From: JBAXLO01 sp037134755 | Lineage (GTDB): Bacteria > Bacteroidota > Bacteroidia > Bacteroidales > JACABE01 | Assembly: GCA_037134755.1 (NCBI GenBank) | Contig: JBAXLO010000010.1 | Location: forward strand, 1 to 42,449 | Direction of reading: 5' to 3' | DNA: 42,449 nt | Shown: positions 1 to 7,419 of the stretch, one piece after another | How positions within the stretch are numbered: position 1 is the stretch's first letter | How the letters are laid out: the number at the start of each line of letters is the position of its first letter | Made by a program: the position numbers and the translations under genes | The notes under the pieces: generated by a model | Told to the model about the DNA's origin: nothing | Seen by the model: the letters and a program-made list of their open reading frames with translations, nothing else | Database searches by the model: none

Positions 1-822
1 GATATAGAACTTTTTAAGAAATGTTTATTAGAACAAAAGTACAGCGAAAGCAGTATACATTCATATATAGTTTGTTTGAACCAATTTTACAACTATTTTA
101 AAAAAAGTGGTGCTGATATTATAAGTTTTGAACTTGTAGAAAAGCATGTAAATTGGCTTATTAAAGATAAAGAAATAGGTGTAGCTTATCAAAAACAAAT
201 CTTAACATCGATACAAAAATATCATGAGCTGGTATTAAATCAATCAATAGAATTAAAAGCTATCCTGCCAAAGAATAATGAATTACAATTGCCAAATTGT
301 TTGAGTAAAATTGATGTTAAAAATCTAATTGATAAAACTGAAAACATAAAGCATAAAGTTATCATTTGCTTATTGTATAGTGGGGGATTACGTCTATCAG
401 AACTGCTTAATTTAACTATAAAAGATATTGATATAATAAATAACACCATACATATAAAAGAAAATAAAGATTTAAATGATAGGATAGTTAATCTTTCACC
501 TGTTTTAATAGATTTATTGCCAAAATATTATTTAAAGTATAAACCTAAACTCTATGTAATAGAAGGAAGAAATGGAGAAGCAATAAATGAAAGAAGTGTG
601 CAAAAAATAATACAAGCAGCAGGAATAAAAGCAGGAATAAAAGCACAAGTAACACCTAGATGCCTGCGTCATTGTTTTGCAACACATTTATTAGAAAATG
701 GCACCGATATTCAATATGTTCAAGAGCTATTAGGACATAAATCGATTAAAACAACTGAGAATTATAATCACACTAGTGATATAACGAATTCTAAAATTAA
801 AAGTCCTTTGGATTTGTTGTAG
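1..822 (+). CDS. Tyrosine-type site-specific recombinase (5' end outside window)
   Basis: DNA strand-exchange enzyme of the XerC/XerD/phage-integrase fold. The frame is open from base 1 and the upstream residues look like the N-terminal SAM-like DNA-binding domain, so the true start lies to the left; the TTG at 76 is internal. Visible active-site elements are the first Arg (LRLSEL, codon 391-393), a Lys in the beta-hairpin (457 or 466), LRHCFATH (Arg 667-669, His 670-672), the GHK box (His 736-738) and Tyr 763-765 in TTENYNH. Oddly, the first position of the HxxR box is Arg (TPRCLRH, codon AGA at 658-660) rather than the His usual in Xer proteins. The C-terminal end (IKSPLDLL) is typical of Bacteroidota chromosomal and mobile-element integrases. 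Whether it serves an element, an integron or housekeeping cannot be told from this side. It converges on the large surface gene at 1004. Confidence 0.88.
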   Translation, partial: DIELFKKCLLEQKYSESSIHSYIVCLNQFYNYFKKSGADIISFELVEKHVNWLIKDKEIGVAYQKQILTSIQKYHELVLNQSIELKAILPKNNELQLPNCLSKIDVKNLIDKTENIKHKVIICLLYSGGLRLSELLNLTIKDIDIINNTIHIKENKDLNDRIVNLSPVLIDLLPKYYLKYKPKLYVIEGRNGEAINERSVQKIIQAAGIKAGIKAQVTPRCLRHCFATHLLENGTDIQYVQELLGHKSIKTTENYNHTSDITNSKIKSPLDLL

Positions 823-888
823 CTATCTAAAACTTTTACCCCTATAATATTTTCCATTAGTCCTGCATCTATAGCTTATTAATAACAT

Positions 889-920
889 AAAAGCTCGCCA
901 TTACTGACGAGCTTTTTTTT
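889..920 (+). terminator. Intrinsic terminator after the recombinase
   Basis: Nine-base-pair stem AAAAGCTCG/CGAGCTTTT with a 10-nt loop and a run of T to 920. It lies between the two convergent genes ending at 822 and 1004. The opposite strand also has four T after the stem, so it may act in both directions. Confidence 0.85.
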
Positions 921-960
921 ATTATTAGAACAAATATTATTATAATTCTGTTTTCCGAAC

Positions 961-999
961 TTCAAGTACTTTAAGTATTTTAAGTACTTCAAGTACTCT
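961..999. repeat. Degenerate 9-bp tandem repeat directly after a stop codon
   Basis: About four units of AAGTACTTY (AAGTACTTT, AAGTATTTT, AAGTACTTC, AAGTACTCT), starting 4 bp past the stop of the 1721-residue surface protein gene. The core AAGTACTT is itself palindromic. Read in gene sense the units are AGTACTTRA and end in TTGAAGTT. A matching array follows the tolC-like gene at 27531. Confidence 0.8.
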
Positions 1000-1003
1000 T
1001 TAT

Positions 1004-4000
1004 TTATGGAGTTATATAAATTAGTTTAGTTGCTATAGTTGAACATCCCGTAACAGGATTAGTTTCTGTAACACTTATCTTCCATTCTCCATATACACAG
1101 CAAGGATCTAAGAAATGAACATTGACACAGTTTCGAGCACTTTCCGAGCAATAACCTTCTATTTTTGGCGAACTCCATGAATACAGATCTCCTACAACTA
1201 ATGGTGTAGAATATTGATAAGTGGCTAACTTAGGAACGATATATGTATCAGAAGGGGAACCGGTAATTACAGGGAATGGAGCTGATTTAAGCGTCACACC
1301 ATAAACAGTAGCTGTAGCAGCTGTACATCCATCAGAATTAGCATAGTTAACACTTACAGATTGTGATCCTTCAATATTCCATGTTACAGTAATAGTGTTT
1401 GTGCCTGAACCTTCAGTGATAGTTCCTCCCGGCACAGTCCAAACATAAGATGTGTTACCAGATTCTGTTGTGTAAACATTTCCTGTTGTGTTGTTGCATA
1501 TTCCTGTTGGACCACTTATAGTAGGTACAGGTAAAGTATTTACTGTTATTGTCCATGTTCCAGTAGAAACTATTGGAGTTGTGTTGCAAGTATTATCATT
1601 TGCATATCTTTGGTAAGATGTTGTAGTAGTAAGAGGTCCCGCAGGAGTATAAGTAGATGCTGTTGCTCCACTGATTGCTGTAGCATAACTGTCAGCCGAG
1701 GATCTCCACTCATAAGTAATTGAATTATCACCACCACTGGCAACAGTTGTATTTCCTATTTCTGTAGTTGGATTAGTATTATAACAAATACTTTCGCCTG
1801 TTGTAGCTATGCTTCCTTCTGCGAAAGCATTATAAACTGTCATAGTTATAGGAAATGTATAGTCTGAATTACAAACATTACTGCCGATTGTTGAAACCGT
1901 TCTTCTCTGATAAGCGGTAGTGGTGGTTAAGGTTGGTGGCTGATAGTTTGCCGATGTTTCTGAAGCAATAGTAACATAGCTTCCACTTGCGTTGGTTTGC
2001 CATTCATATGTAATCGTTCCATCACCATCACCATAAGTTGCAGATGTTAAACCTGACGGAGCAGTGTTATAACAAATTGTTTGGGCTGTGGCAATAGCAC
2101 CAGCTATTGGTGTTGACTGTACAGTTATAGTTATTGGAGAAGTAAAGTCCGAATAACAAACATTACTGCCGTTTGTTGAAACTGTTCTTCTCTGATAAGC
2201 GGTAGTTGCTGTAAGGGTTGGTGGTTGGTAGCCTGCCGCTATTTCTGAACTAACAGTAACATAGCTTCCACTTGCATTGGTTTGCCATTCATATGATATT
2301 ATATTTGAACCTGTGCCTGCTGTGGCAGATGTTAAAGCAACAGGTGTTGTATTGTTACAAATGGTTTGGGCTGTAGCTATAGTTCCTGCTGTTACTAAAG
2401 ATTGAACAGTTACATTAGCGTAACCTCCGGGTGTAGCATCACATACCCCGCTCTTTACTACTGCTCTGAAACTTGTTGTAGTGTTAAGGTTAGTTGCAGT
2501 ATTGGTAGTACCTGTATTATTTATATCATACCAATGGTAGCCCATATCGTCAGTGTATTGCCATTTGATAACACTTCCCGTTTGACCACTTAGTGTCAAT
2601 AAGGTGCTATTGGTGCCGTTGCAAACATTAGCTCCACCCGATATATTGCCACCATTTGAAGCTGCATTAACTGTTACATTATATACTATTGCAGAAGCTG
2701 CTGCACAACTGTTAACATTAGTGTAATTAACACTAATTGATTTAGCTCCTGAAGTATTCCATGTAACGGTTGCAGCATTCGTTGTACTTCCTGCTGTAAT
2801 TATTCCTCCATCAATACTCCAGGTATATCCGGTCATGCCTGATTCGGTTGAATAAACATTTCCTGTTGAATTGATACAAACAGACGTAGTGCCACTTATT
2901 GTTGGTACAGGTAAAGAATTAACTGTAACTTTATATATCGTTGCTGATATAGCAGTACAACTATTAGTATTAATATAATTAACACTTAAAGAATCTGTAC
3001 CAATAGTATTCCATGTAATAGTAGCTGTATTATCAGGTGATGTTCCACCAGCAGTAATAGTTCCACCACTTACATTCCATGTATATCCTGTCATACCAGC
3101 TTCAGTTGTATAAACATTACCTGTTGAATTAATACAAACAGATGTTGTTCCACTAATACTTGCTGTTGGCAATGGGTTTACAGTTATCACAGCATTTTCT
3201 GTTTGTATTTGCGAGCAATTAGCATCTGCTACACTTATTAAAGTGTAAGTATAAGTTCCATCTGTTGAAGTTGGAGCTGCTACAGTAACACTGTTCCCTG
3301 TAGTAGTAGTTACTGTTAGTTGTGAACCGGTGTTAATTTTATAAGTAAAGGTATAAGGTGCAGTTCCACCTGCTCCTGTAAAAGTCACAAGAGGTTCTGG
3401 AGCATCTTTACATATTGATGTTGTTCCACTGACTGATGCTGTTGGTAATGTGTTTACAGTTATTACAGCATCTCCTGCTTGTATTTGCGAGCAATTAGCA
3501 TCTGCAACACTTATTAATGTGTAGGTATAAGTTCCATCTGACGAAGTTGGAGCTGATATGGCAACACTGTTTCCCGTAGTAGTTGTTACTGTTAAATTTG
3601 AACCGGTGTTAATTTTATATGTAAAGGTATAAGGCGATGTTCCACCTGCTCCTGTAAAAGTCACAAGAGGTTCTGGAGCATCTTTACATATTGATGTTGT
3701 TCCACTAATTAATGCTGTTGGTAAAGGGTTTACAGTAAAGTTCCCTACAACACCTGTAAATGGAGTAACACATCCTTGGACATTAATTGAATCTACAATT
3801 AATGAATAATTACTTGGAGTAAATCCAAAACTTTTAATTATTCCAATTCCGTTTCCATTCGGAATTACAGTTTCAAGTGCATGAACTATTGAAGTGCCAT
3901 AATAAGCTGTATAATAAATAATATTATTAATACTTGGAAGCAATCCATTAGCAACAAAAGTTATACTATCATTAGCGCAATTTGGACTTGATATAGAACC

Positions 4001-6169
4001 TGTGGTAAAAGTTGGGTTTTGTCTATATAATATTTGCTTTGTAGGAGAGTAAACTATAGCACAAGTACCATTTTTAACAGATACTCTATATTTCATTGTA
4101 TCGCTTAGCACTCCTGGGGAATAGCTTGTATTTGTATTAACAATGTCGGTAAATGTAGTCCATAAACCATTCAGATAGCTTGAACTTTGCCATTTCACAA
4201 CACTTCCTGTTTGCCCAGATAAAGTAAGTAATGGGGCTTCTTTGCCATCACAAGTATAATTAAGTCCTGTTATTGTTCCAGCCACAGATGTTACATCTAC
4301 TGACATTTTAAGCATGTTAGAAGAAACCCAAGAACTTTCACAGGTAACTTTTGCTTGTCTTCTGAACCAAGTGGTAGTAGATATTGAAGCAGGGTCGTAA
4401 GTGGCAGCAGTATAAGTGCCTACTGCTAAGTCAGAGAAATTGATACTATCAGTTGAACTTTGCCATTGATATTGTAAAGTACCTGTGTTGCCGGCAGGAA
4501 GTGATGTGCTTGTTAAAAGTGCGGGATTAAAGCTACCGCAAAATGCTTGTGCGTTTGCAATTACTCCTCCATTTGATGGATTTGCGCATGCTACAGTTGT
4601 AGTAAAAGTAACCTGAGCTCCATAACTAGTACCTGCATTATTAGTAGCATAAGCTTTTACATAATAAGTAGTATTAGCCGTTAAGCCTGTCATTGATGAA
4701 GTAAATGCTCCGGTTGAACTGTTTGAACCTTGTGTTGTTTTTGTAGTTAATCCTGTAGTTGGATTTGTAGATATACTCCATACCACACCATATTGGGTTG
4801 GATTGGGCACTCCTAAACTTGTTATATTCCCATTTCCTGTAGCAGTAGTCGATGCTATGCTAGATACTGCTTGAGTAGTAACAGTTGGAGCTATAGCACT
4901 AGTAGTAAAATTAACCTCTGTTCCATAACTTGTGCCTGCATTATTGGTAGCATAAGCTTTTACATAATAAGTAGTATTAGCTGTTAAACCTGTCATTGAA
5001 GCAGTAAATGTACCGGTAGCTGAAGCTGCTCCGTTGTCAGCTTTACTATCCGAAGTGGTTGGAGTACCTCCCGTATTCCAGCACACTCCGTATGCAGTAG
5101 GATTTGGTATTCCTAAACTTGTTATATTCCCGTTGCCGGTAGCAGTAGTTGATGTTATACTTGATACTGCTTGCGTTGTTACAACAGGTGCATCAGCTAC
5201 ATCATTAATAGTAATAATGAAAGCTTTTTCATAAAATAAGCTCCCCTGATCTGTGGAACGAACTCGTATAGAATAGCTATTCTTTACCTCAAAGTCGGGG
5301 CTGCTGGTGATGCGTAAATTGTTTCCACTGATATTGAAAGATGCATTATCTGTCATACCTGTTCCAGTTACTAAAGTATAAGTAAAAGTATTGCCTGCGT
5401 CAGGGTCTGTTGTACTTAAAGTTCCTACTGTTGAATTAGCTATAACGTTTTCGTTGATAGCTGAAGCTGACAAGACTATATCTGAAGGAGTTTCGTTTAC
5501 ATTATTAATAGTAATGGTAAATGCTTTTTCAAAATATAATCCTCCCTGATCAGTAGAACGAACTCGTACTGAATAGCTATTCTTTGTTTCATAGTCAGGG
5601 CTATTGGTAATCTGCAAATTGCTTCCACTGATATTGAAAGATGCATTATCTGTCATACCTGTTCCAGTTACTAAAGTATAAGTAAAAGTATTTCCTGCAT
5701 CAGGGTCTGTTGTACTTAAAGTTCCTACTGTTGAATTAGCTATAACGTTTTCGCTGATAGATGAAGCTGATAAGGCTATATCTGTAGGTGAGCTATTCGC
5801 TGCTTGTGTTGTAAAGCTCAAATCAGAACTATAAAAATTAGACCCGCTAACAGCTACTAAACGAAAATGATAAGTTGTACCAGGGAGCAAACCAGATAAA
5901 TTAACACTTGGAGTTACATTAACTGGATGAGTTGCCGAACTAGGTGATGGTGTTGCAGTGGAACCATAACTTGTAGTGGTTCCATATTGGAAATAGTAGG
6001 AACTTACATCTAAAACAGGCGTTGTAATAGTTCCACTTAAAGTAGCAGTTGTAGATGAAACAGAAGTTGCAGCATTTATTGTTACTGATATCCCAACTGC
6101 TTTTACAGTTTGAGTAAATGATACTATCAATAAAACTAAGAGAATAAGAAATGTAATCGATTTTTTCAT
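1004..6169 (-). CDS. Giant secreted multidomain repeat protein (FN3-like, cadherin-like, Ig/PKD-like)
   Basis: Predicted surface or secreted protein of 1721 residues with a clear signal peptide (positively charged start, hydrophobic core, cleavage near residue 24). Domains in order: an FN3-like module (about 28-125); two near-identical cadherin-like modules (about 128-330) with DPDAGNTF and DQG motifs; two FN3-like modules starting VVTTQAVSS / TVTTQAVSS (about 335-535); Cys-containing Ig-like modules; two copies of a SICKDAPEPLVTFTGAGG module; several PKD-like modules with GYTW or YVWTVPGG cores; and a Cys-rich end. The cadherin copies have a period of exactly 300 bp. No type A T9SS sorting domain is visible: the protein ends in IYITP, so its anchoring or export route is unclear. 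Likely role is adhesion or matrix; this is inference. Confidence 0.85.
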   Translation of the reverse strand: MKKSITFLILLVLLIVSFTQTVKAVGISVTINAATSVSSTTATLSGTITTPVLDVSSYYFQYGTTTSYGSTATPSPSSATHPVNVTPSVNLSGLLPGTTYHFRLVAVSGSNFYSSDLSFTTQAANSSPTDIALSASSISENVIANSTVGTLSTTDPDAGNTFTYTLVTGTGMTDNASFNISGSNLQITNSPDYETKNSYSVRVRSTDQGGLYFEKAFTITINNVNETPSDIVLSASAINENVIANSTVGTLSTTDPDAGNTFTYTLVTGTGMTDNASFNISGNNLRITSSPDFEVKNSYSIRVRSTDQGSLFYEKAFIITINDVADAPVVTTQAVSSITSTTATGNGNITSLGIPNPTAYGVCWNTGGTPTTSDSKADNGAASATGTFTASMTGLTANTTYYVKAYATNNAGTSYGTEVNFTTSAIAPTVTTQAVSSIASTTATGNGNITSLGVPNPTQYGVVWSISTNPTTGLTTKTTQGSNSSTGAFTSSMTGLTANTTYYVKAYATNNAGTSYGAQVTFTTTVACANPSNGGVIANAQAFCGSFNPALLTSTSLPAGNTGTLQYQWQSSTDSINFSDLAVGTYTAATYDPASISTTTWFRRQAKVTCESSWVSSNMLKMSVDVTSVAGTITGLNYTCDGKEAPLLTLSGQTGSVVKWQSSSYLNGLWTTFTDIVNTNTSYSPGVLSDTMKYRVSVKNGTCAIVYSPTKQILYRQNPTFTTGSISSPNCANDSITFVANGLLPSINNIIYYTAYYGTSIVHALETVIPNGNGIGIIKSFGFTPSNYSLIVDSINVQGCVTPFTGVVGNFTVNPLPTALISGTTSICKDAPEPLVTFTGAGGTSPYTFTYKINTGSNLTVTTTTGNSVAISAPTSSDGTYTYTLISVADANCSQIQAGDAVITVNTLPTASVSGTTSICKDAPEPLVTFTGAGGTAPYTFTYKINTGSQLTVTTTTGNSVTVAAPTSTDGTYTYTLISVADANCSQIQTENAVITVNPLPTASISGTTSVCINSTGNVYTTEAGMTGYTWNVSGGTITAGGTSPDNTATITWNTIGTDSLSVNYINTNSCTAISATIYKVTVNSLPVPTISGTTSVCINSTGNVYSTESGMTGYTWSIDGGIITAGSTTNAATVTWNTSGAKSISVNYTNVNSCAAASAIVYNVTVNAASNGGNISGGANVCNGTNSTLLTLSGQTGSVIKWQYTDDMGYHWYDINNTGTTNTATNLNTTTSFRAVVKSGVCDATPGGYANVTVQSLVTAGTIATAQTICNNTTPVALTSATAGTGSNIISYEWQTNASGSYVTVSSEIAAGYQPPTLTATTAYQRRTVSTNGSNVCYSDFTSPITITVQSTPIAGAIATAQTICYNTAPSGLTSATYGDGDGTITYEWQTNASGSYVTIASETSANYQPPTLTTTTAYQRRTVSTIGSNVCNSDYTFPITMTVYNAFAEGSIATTGESICYNTNPTTEIGNTTVASGGDNSITYEWRSSADSYATAISGATASTYTPAGPLTTTTSYQRYANDNTCNTTPIVSTGTWTITVNTLPVPTISGPTGICNNTTGNVYTTESGNTSYVWTVPGGTITEGSGTNTITVTWNIEGSQSVSVNYANSDGCTAATATVYGVTLKSAPFPVITGSPSDTYIVPKLATYQYSTPLVVGDLYSWSSPKIEGYCSESARNCVNVHFLDPCCVYGEWKISVTETNPVTGCSTIATKLIYITP
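3185..3735 (-). repeat. Tandem intragenic duplication, about 276-bp period
   Basis: Two adjacent copies inside the giant surface gene encode the SICKDAPEPLVTFTGAGG Ig-like module. The shared segment GAGGTTCTGGAGCATC recurs 276 bp apart (3391 and 3667), and long stretches on either side are near identical, suggesting recent duplication or gene conversion. Confidence 0.75.
5179..5790 (-). repeat. Tandem intragenic duplication of a cadherin-like module, 300-bp period
   Basis: The two cadherin-like modules align at an exact offset of 300 bp; for example the segment around 5326-5400 recurs almost unchanged at 5626-5700. Third-position identity is also high, which points to recent duplication or homogenisation rather than an old domain pair. 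Confidence 0.8.
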
Positions 6170-6237
6170 ACAATTTTTTTTAATTTGCCTACTATATTAT
6201 TATTATTGGGTTTTCGGCTACTCCCTACTTAAGTTTG

Positions 6238-6245
6238 CAAATGTA
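6238..6245 (-). promoter_or_regulatory. Possible -7 element of the giant surface gene
   Basis: Minus-strand TACATTTG fits the Bacteroidota -7 consensus TAnnTTTG and lies about 70 bp upstream of the ATG at 6169. No TTG is found at the usual 18-20 bp further upstream, so the call rests on one box. Confidence 0.35.
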
Positions 6246-6409
6246 TGCTATAATATTCATTAATATTCGCACAAATATGTTAAATATGTGTTAAATATCT
6301 TGTAATTAAATGTTATTTTAATGTTAATATTAAAGTATCAAAACACATATTAGGCTAATAAAGTGTGATGTGTTGTTTTTAAAGGTGCTTTTATCATGAA
6401 AATGAGGTA

Positions 6410-6439
6410 TTGTCAATTAATTTAATTATTGTACGTTTG
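6410..6439 (+). promoter_or_regulatory. Consensus Bacteroidota promoter (-33 TTG, -7 TACGTTTG)
   Basis: TTG at 6410-6412, a 19-bp spacer, then TACGTTTG at 6432-6439. This is the full Bacteroidota primary sigma-factor arrangement and the best promoter in the window. A transcript would start near 6445, about 40 nt ahead of the ATG at 6487. Confidence 0.7.
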
Positions 6440-6486
6440 CAGCATGATTAAATCACAAAATTAACAATTCGTCAAATTGCAAAATT

Positions 6487-7092
6487 ATGAGGACCTATAG
6501 CCCTTATAAGAATGCAAAAATAACACCTCTAAGTTTTGGGGATAGCAACTCAATATTTAGTCTGTCAGCCGCTACTATAGTTTTAAGTCAAGATACCACT
6601 AAATATCCGGTGGATGCTTTCATTTACAATAATAATAAGACATCTTATAATATTAATGCCTTTGGTCAAACTGATGGTATAAGCAAAAATCCAATGGGTG
6701 TCATTGTGTCGCCACATAGTAAGACCCATGGAGTAATTTGCCATACTATTTCGCCACGTAATAAGACCCATGGAGTAATTTGCCATACTATTTCGCCACG
6801 TAGTAAGACCCATGGAGTAATTTGCCATACTATTTCACCACATAGTAAGACCCATGGATTAATTTGCCATACTATTTCACCACATAGTAAGACCCATGTA
6901 ATAATTTACCATACTATTTCACCGCATAGTAAGACCCATGGAGTAATTAGTGTCTCTTACAATTTTGTACATGCGACCCATGGCATTATAATTCAGAGTA
7001 ATGCTTTTGAAAATGTTAATAATCTTTTTTTAATACATTATAATATTTTAGAAACACCTCGAATCCGCTATGTGACCGCTACTCGTCATTAG
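6487..7092 (+). CDS. Unknown 201-residue protein built on a 14-residue His-rich repeat
   Basis: I do not recognise this protein. It starts with ATG about 40 nt downstream of a consensus promoter. The centre consists of six 14-residue repeats of the type SPHSKTHGVICHTI with flanking decayed copies; each unit has up to three His and one Cys. The first 70 residues (MRTYSPYKNAKITPLSF...) and the tail (...RIRYVTATRH) are not repetitive. There is no signal peptide or clear membrane segment. The 42-bp period is a multiple of three, so the opposite strand is also partly open across the array, and the whole could instead be non-coding repeat DNA that happens to be open. The promoter and the intact 201-codon frame favour a real transcript; translation is unproven. 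A metal-binding role is only a guess from composition. Confidence 0.45.
   Translation: MRTYSPYKNAKITPLSFGDSNSIFSLSAATIVLSQDTTKYPVDAFIYNNNKTSYNINAFGQTDGISKNPMGVIVSPHSKTHGVICHTISPRNKTHGVICHTISPRSKTHGVICHTISPHSKTHGLICHTISPHSKTHVIIYHTISPHSKTHGVISVSYNFVHATHGIIIQSNAFENVNNLFLIHYNILETPRIRYVTATRH
6709..6960. repeat. Six-unit 42-bp tandem repeat array
   Basis: Units at 6709, 6751, 6793, 6835, 6877 and 6919, each 42 bp, with no length change. The first five are close to identical; the sixth diverges in its second half and weaker copies can be traced on both sides (around 6667-6708 and 6961-7002). Each unit centres on ACCCATGGA. There are no unique spacers, so it is a minisatellite and not a CRISPR. Confidence 0.9.
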
Positions 7093-7162
7093 TAGCCCCC
7101 ATACTTTCAGCACACCAAGTGTTATGACAAATCTATGAGAGCATCCTAACACATTTCTTATT

Positions 7163-7403
7163 CTGTCAGGCAATGTCATTAAGTTAAGGTTTTGTGTAAA
7201 TATTTTCCTTGCTCGTTAGGGCATAAATATCAATAGAAATTAAATTGAATCCTTTTTTTGCTTGTACGTAGGACATAAACATTATTCTAATAAAGAATTT
7301 ATTGTTAATTTCCTACGGAAAATGATATAAAGAGCATCTTTTATTCTATTGATATTATTCTCCTACGGGGAAAATCTCTTAACTTAATGACATTGCCTGT
7401 CAG
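7163..7403. mobile_element. MITE-like palindromic element with 19-bp inverted ends and 7-bp flanking direct repeats
   Basis: The element spans 7170-7396. Left end GCAATGTCATTAAGTTAAG (7170-7188) is exactly reverse-complemented at 7378-7396. Both ends are flanked by the direct repeat CTGTCAG (7163-7169 and 7397-7403), the expected scar of transposition. The interior continues as an imperfect palindrome: the arms share ATTTTCC and a segment around ATATCAATAG, and a central pair CGTAGG/CCTACG forms an inner hairpin. At 227 bp it has no coding capacity, so it would be moved by a transposase elsewhere; I cannot name the family. It sits between the 3' ends of two convergent genes, where its folded RNA could also stop transcription. 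Confidence 0.75.
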
Positions 7404-7419
7404 GAGAATTTAATTCAAT

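Noticed and set aside
76..822. Recombinase starting at the TTG at 76
   Set aside because: The frame is open to base 1 and the upstream residues continue the N-terminal domain, so the gene starts outside the window.
6583..6828. Minus-strand gene encoding 14-residue repeats
   Set aside because: It is the shadow of the 42-bp array on the opposite strand, starts within the array, and has no promoter; the plus-strand frame has a consensus promoter.
6709..6960. CRISPR array
   Set aside because: Units abut with no unique spacers and vary along their whole length; no cas genes nearby.
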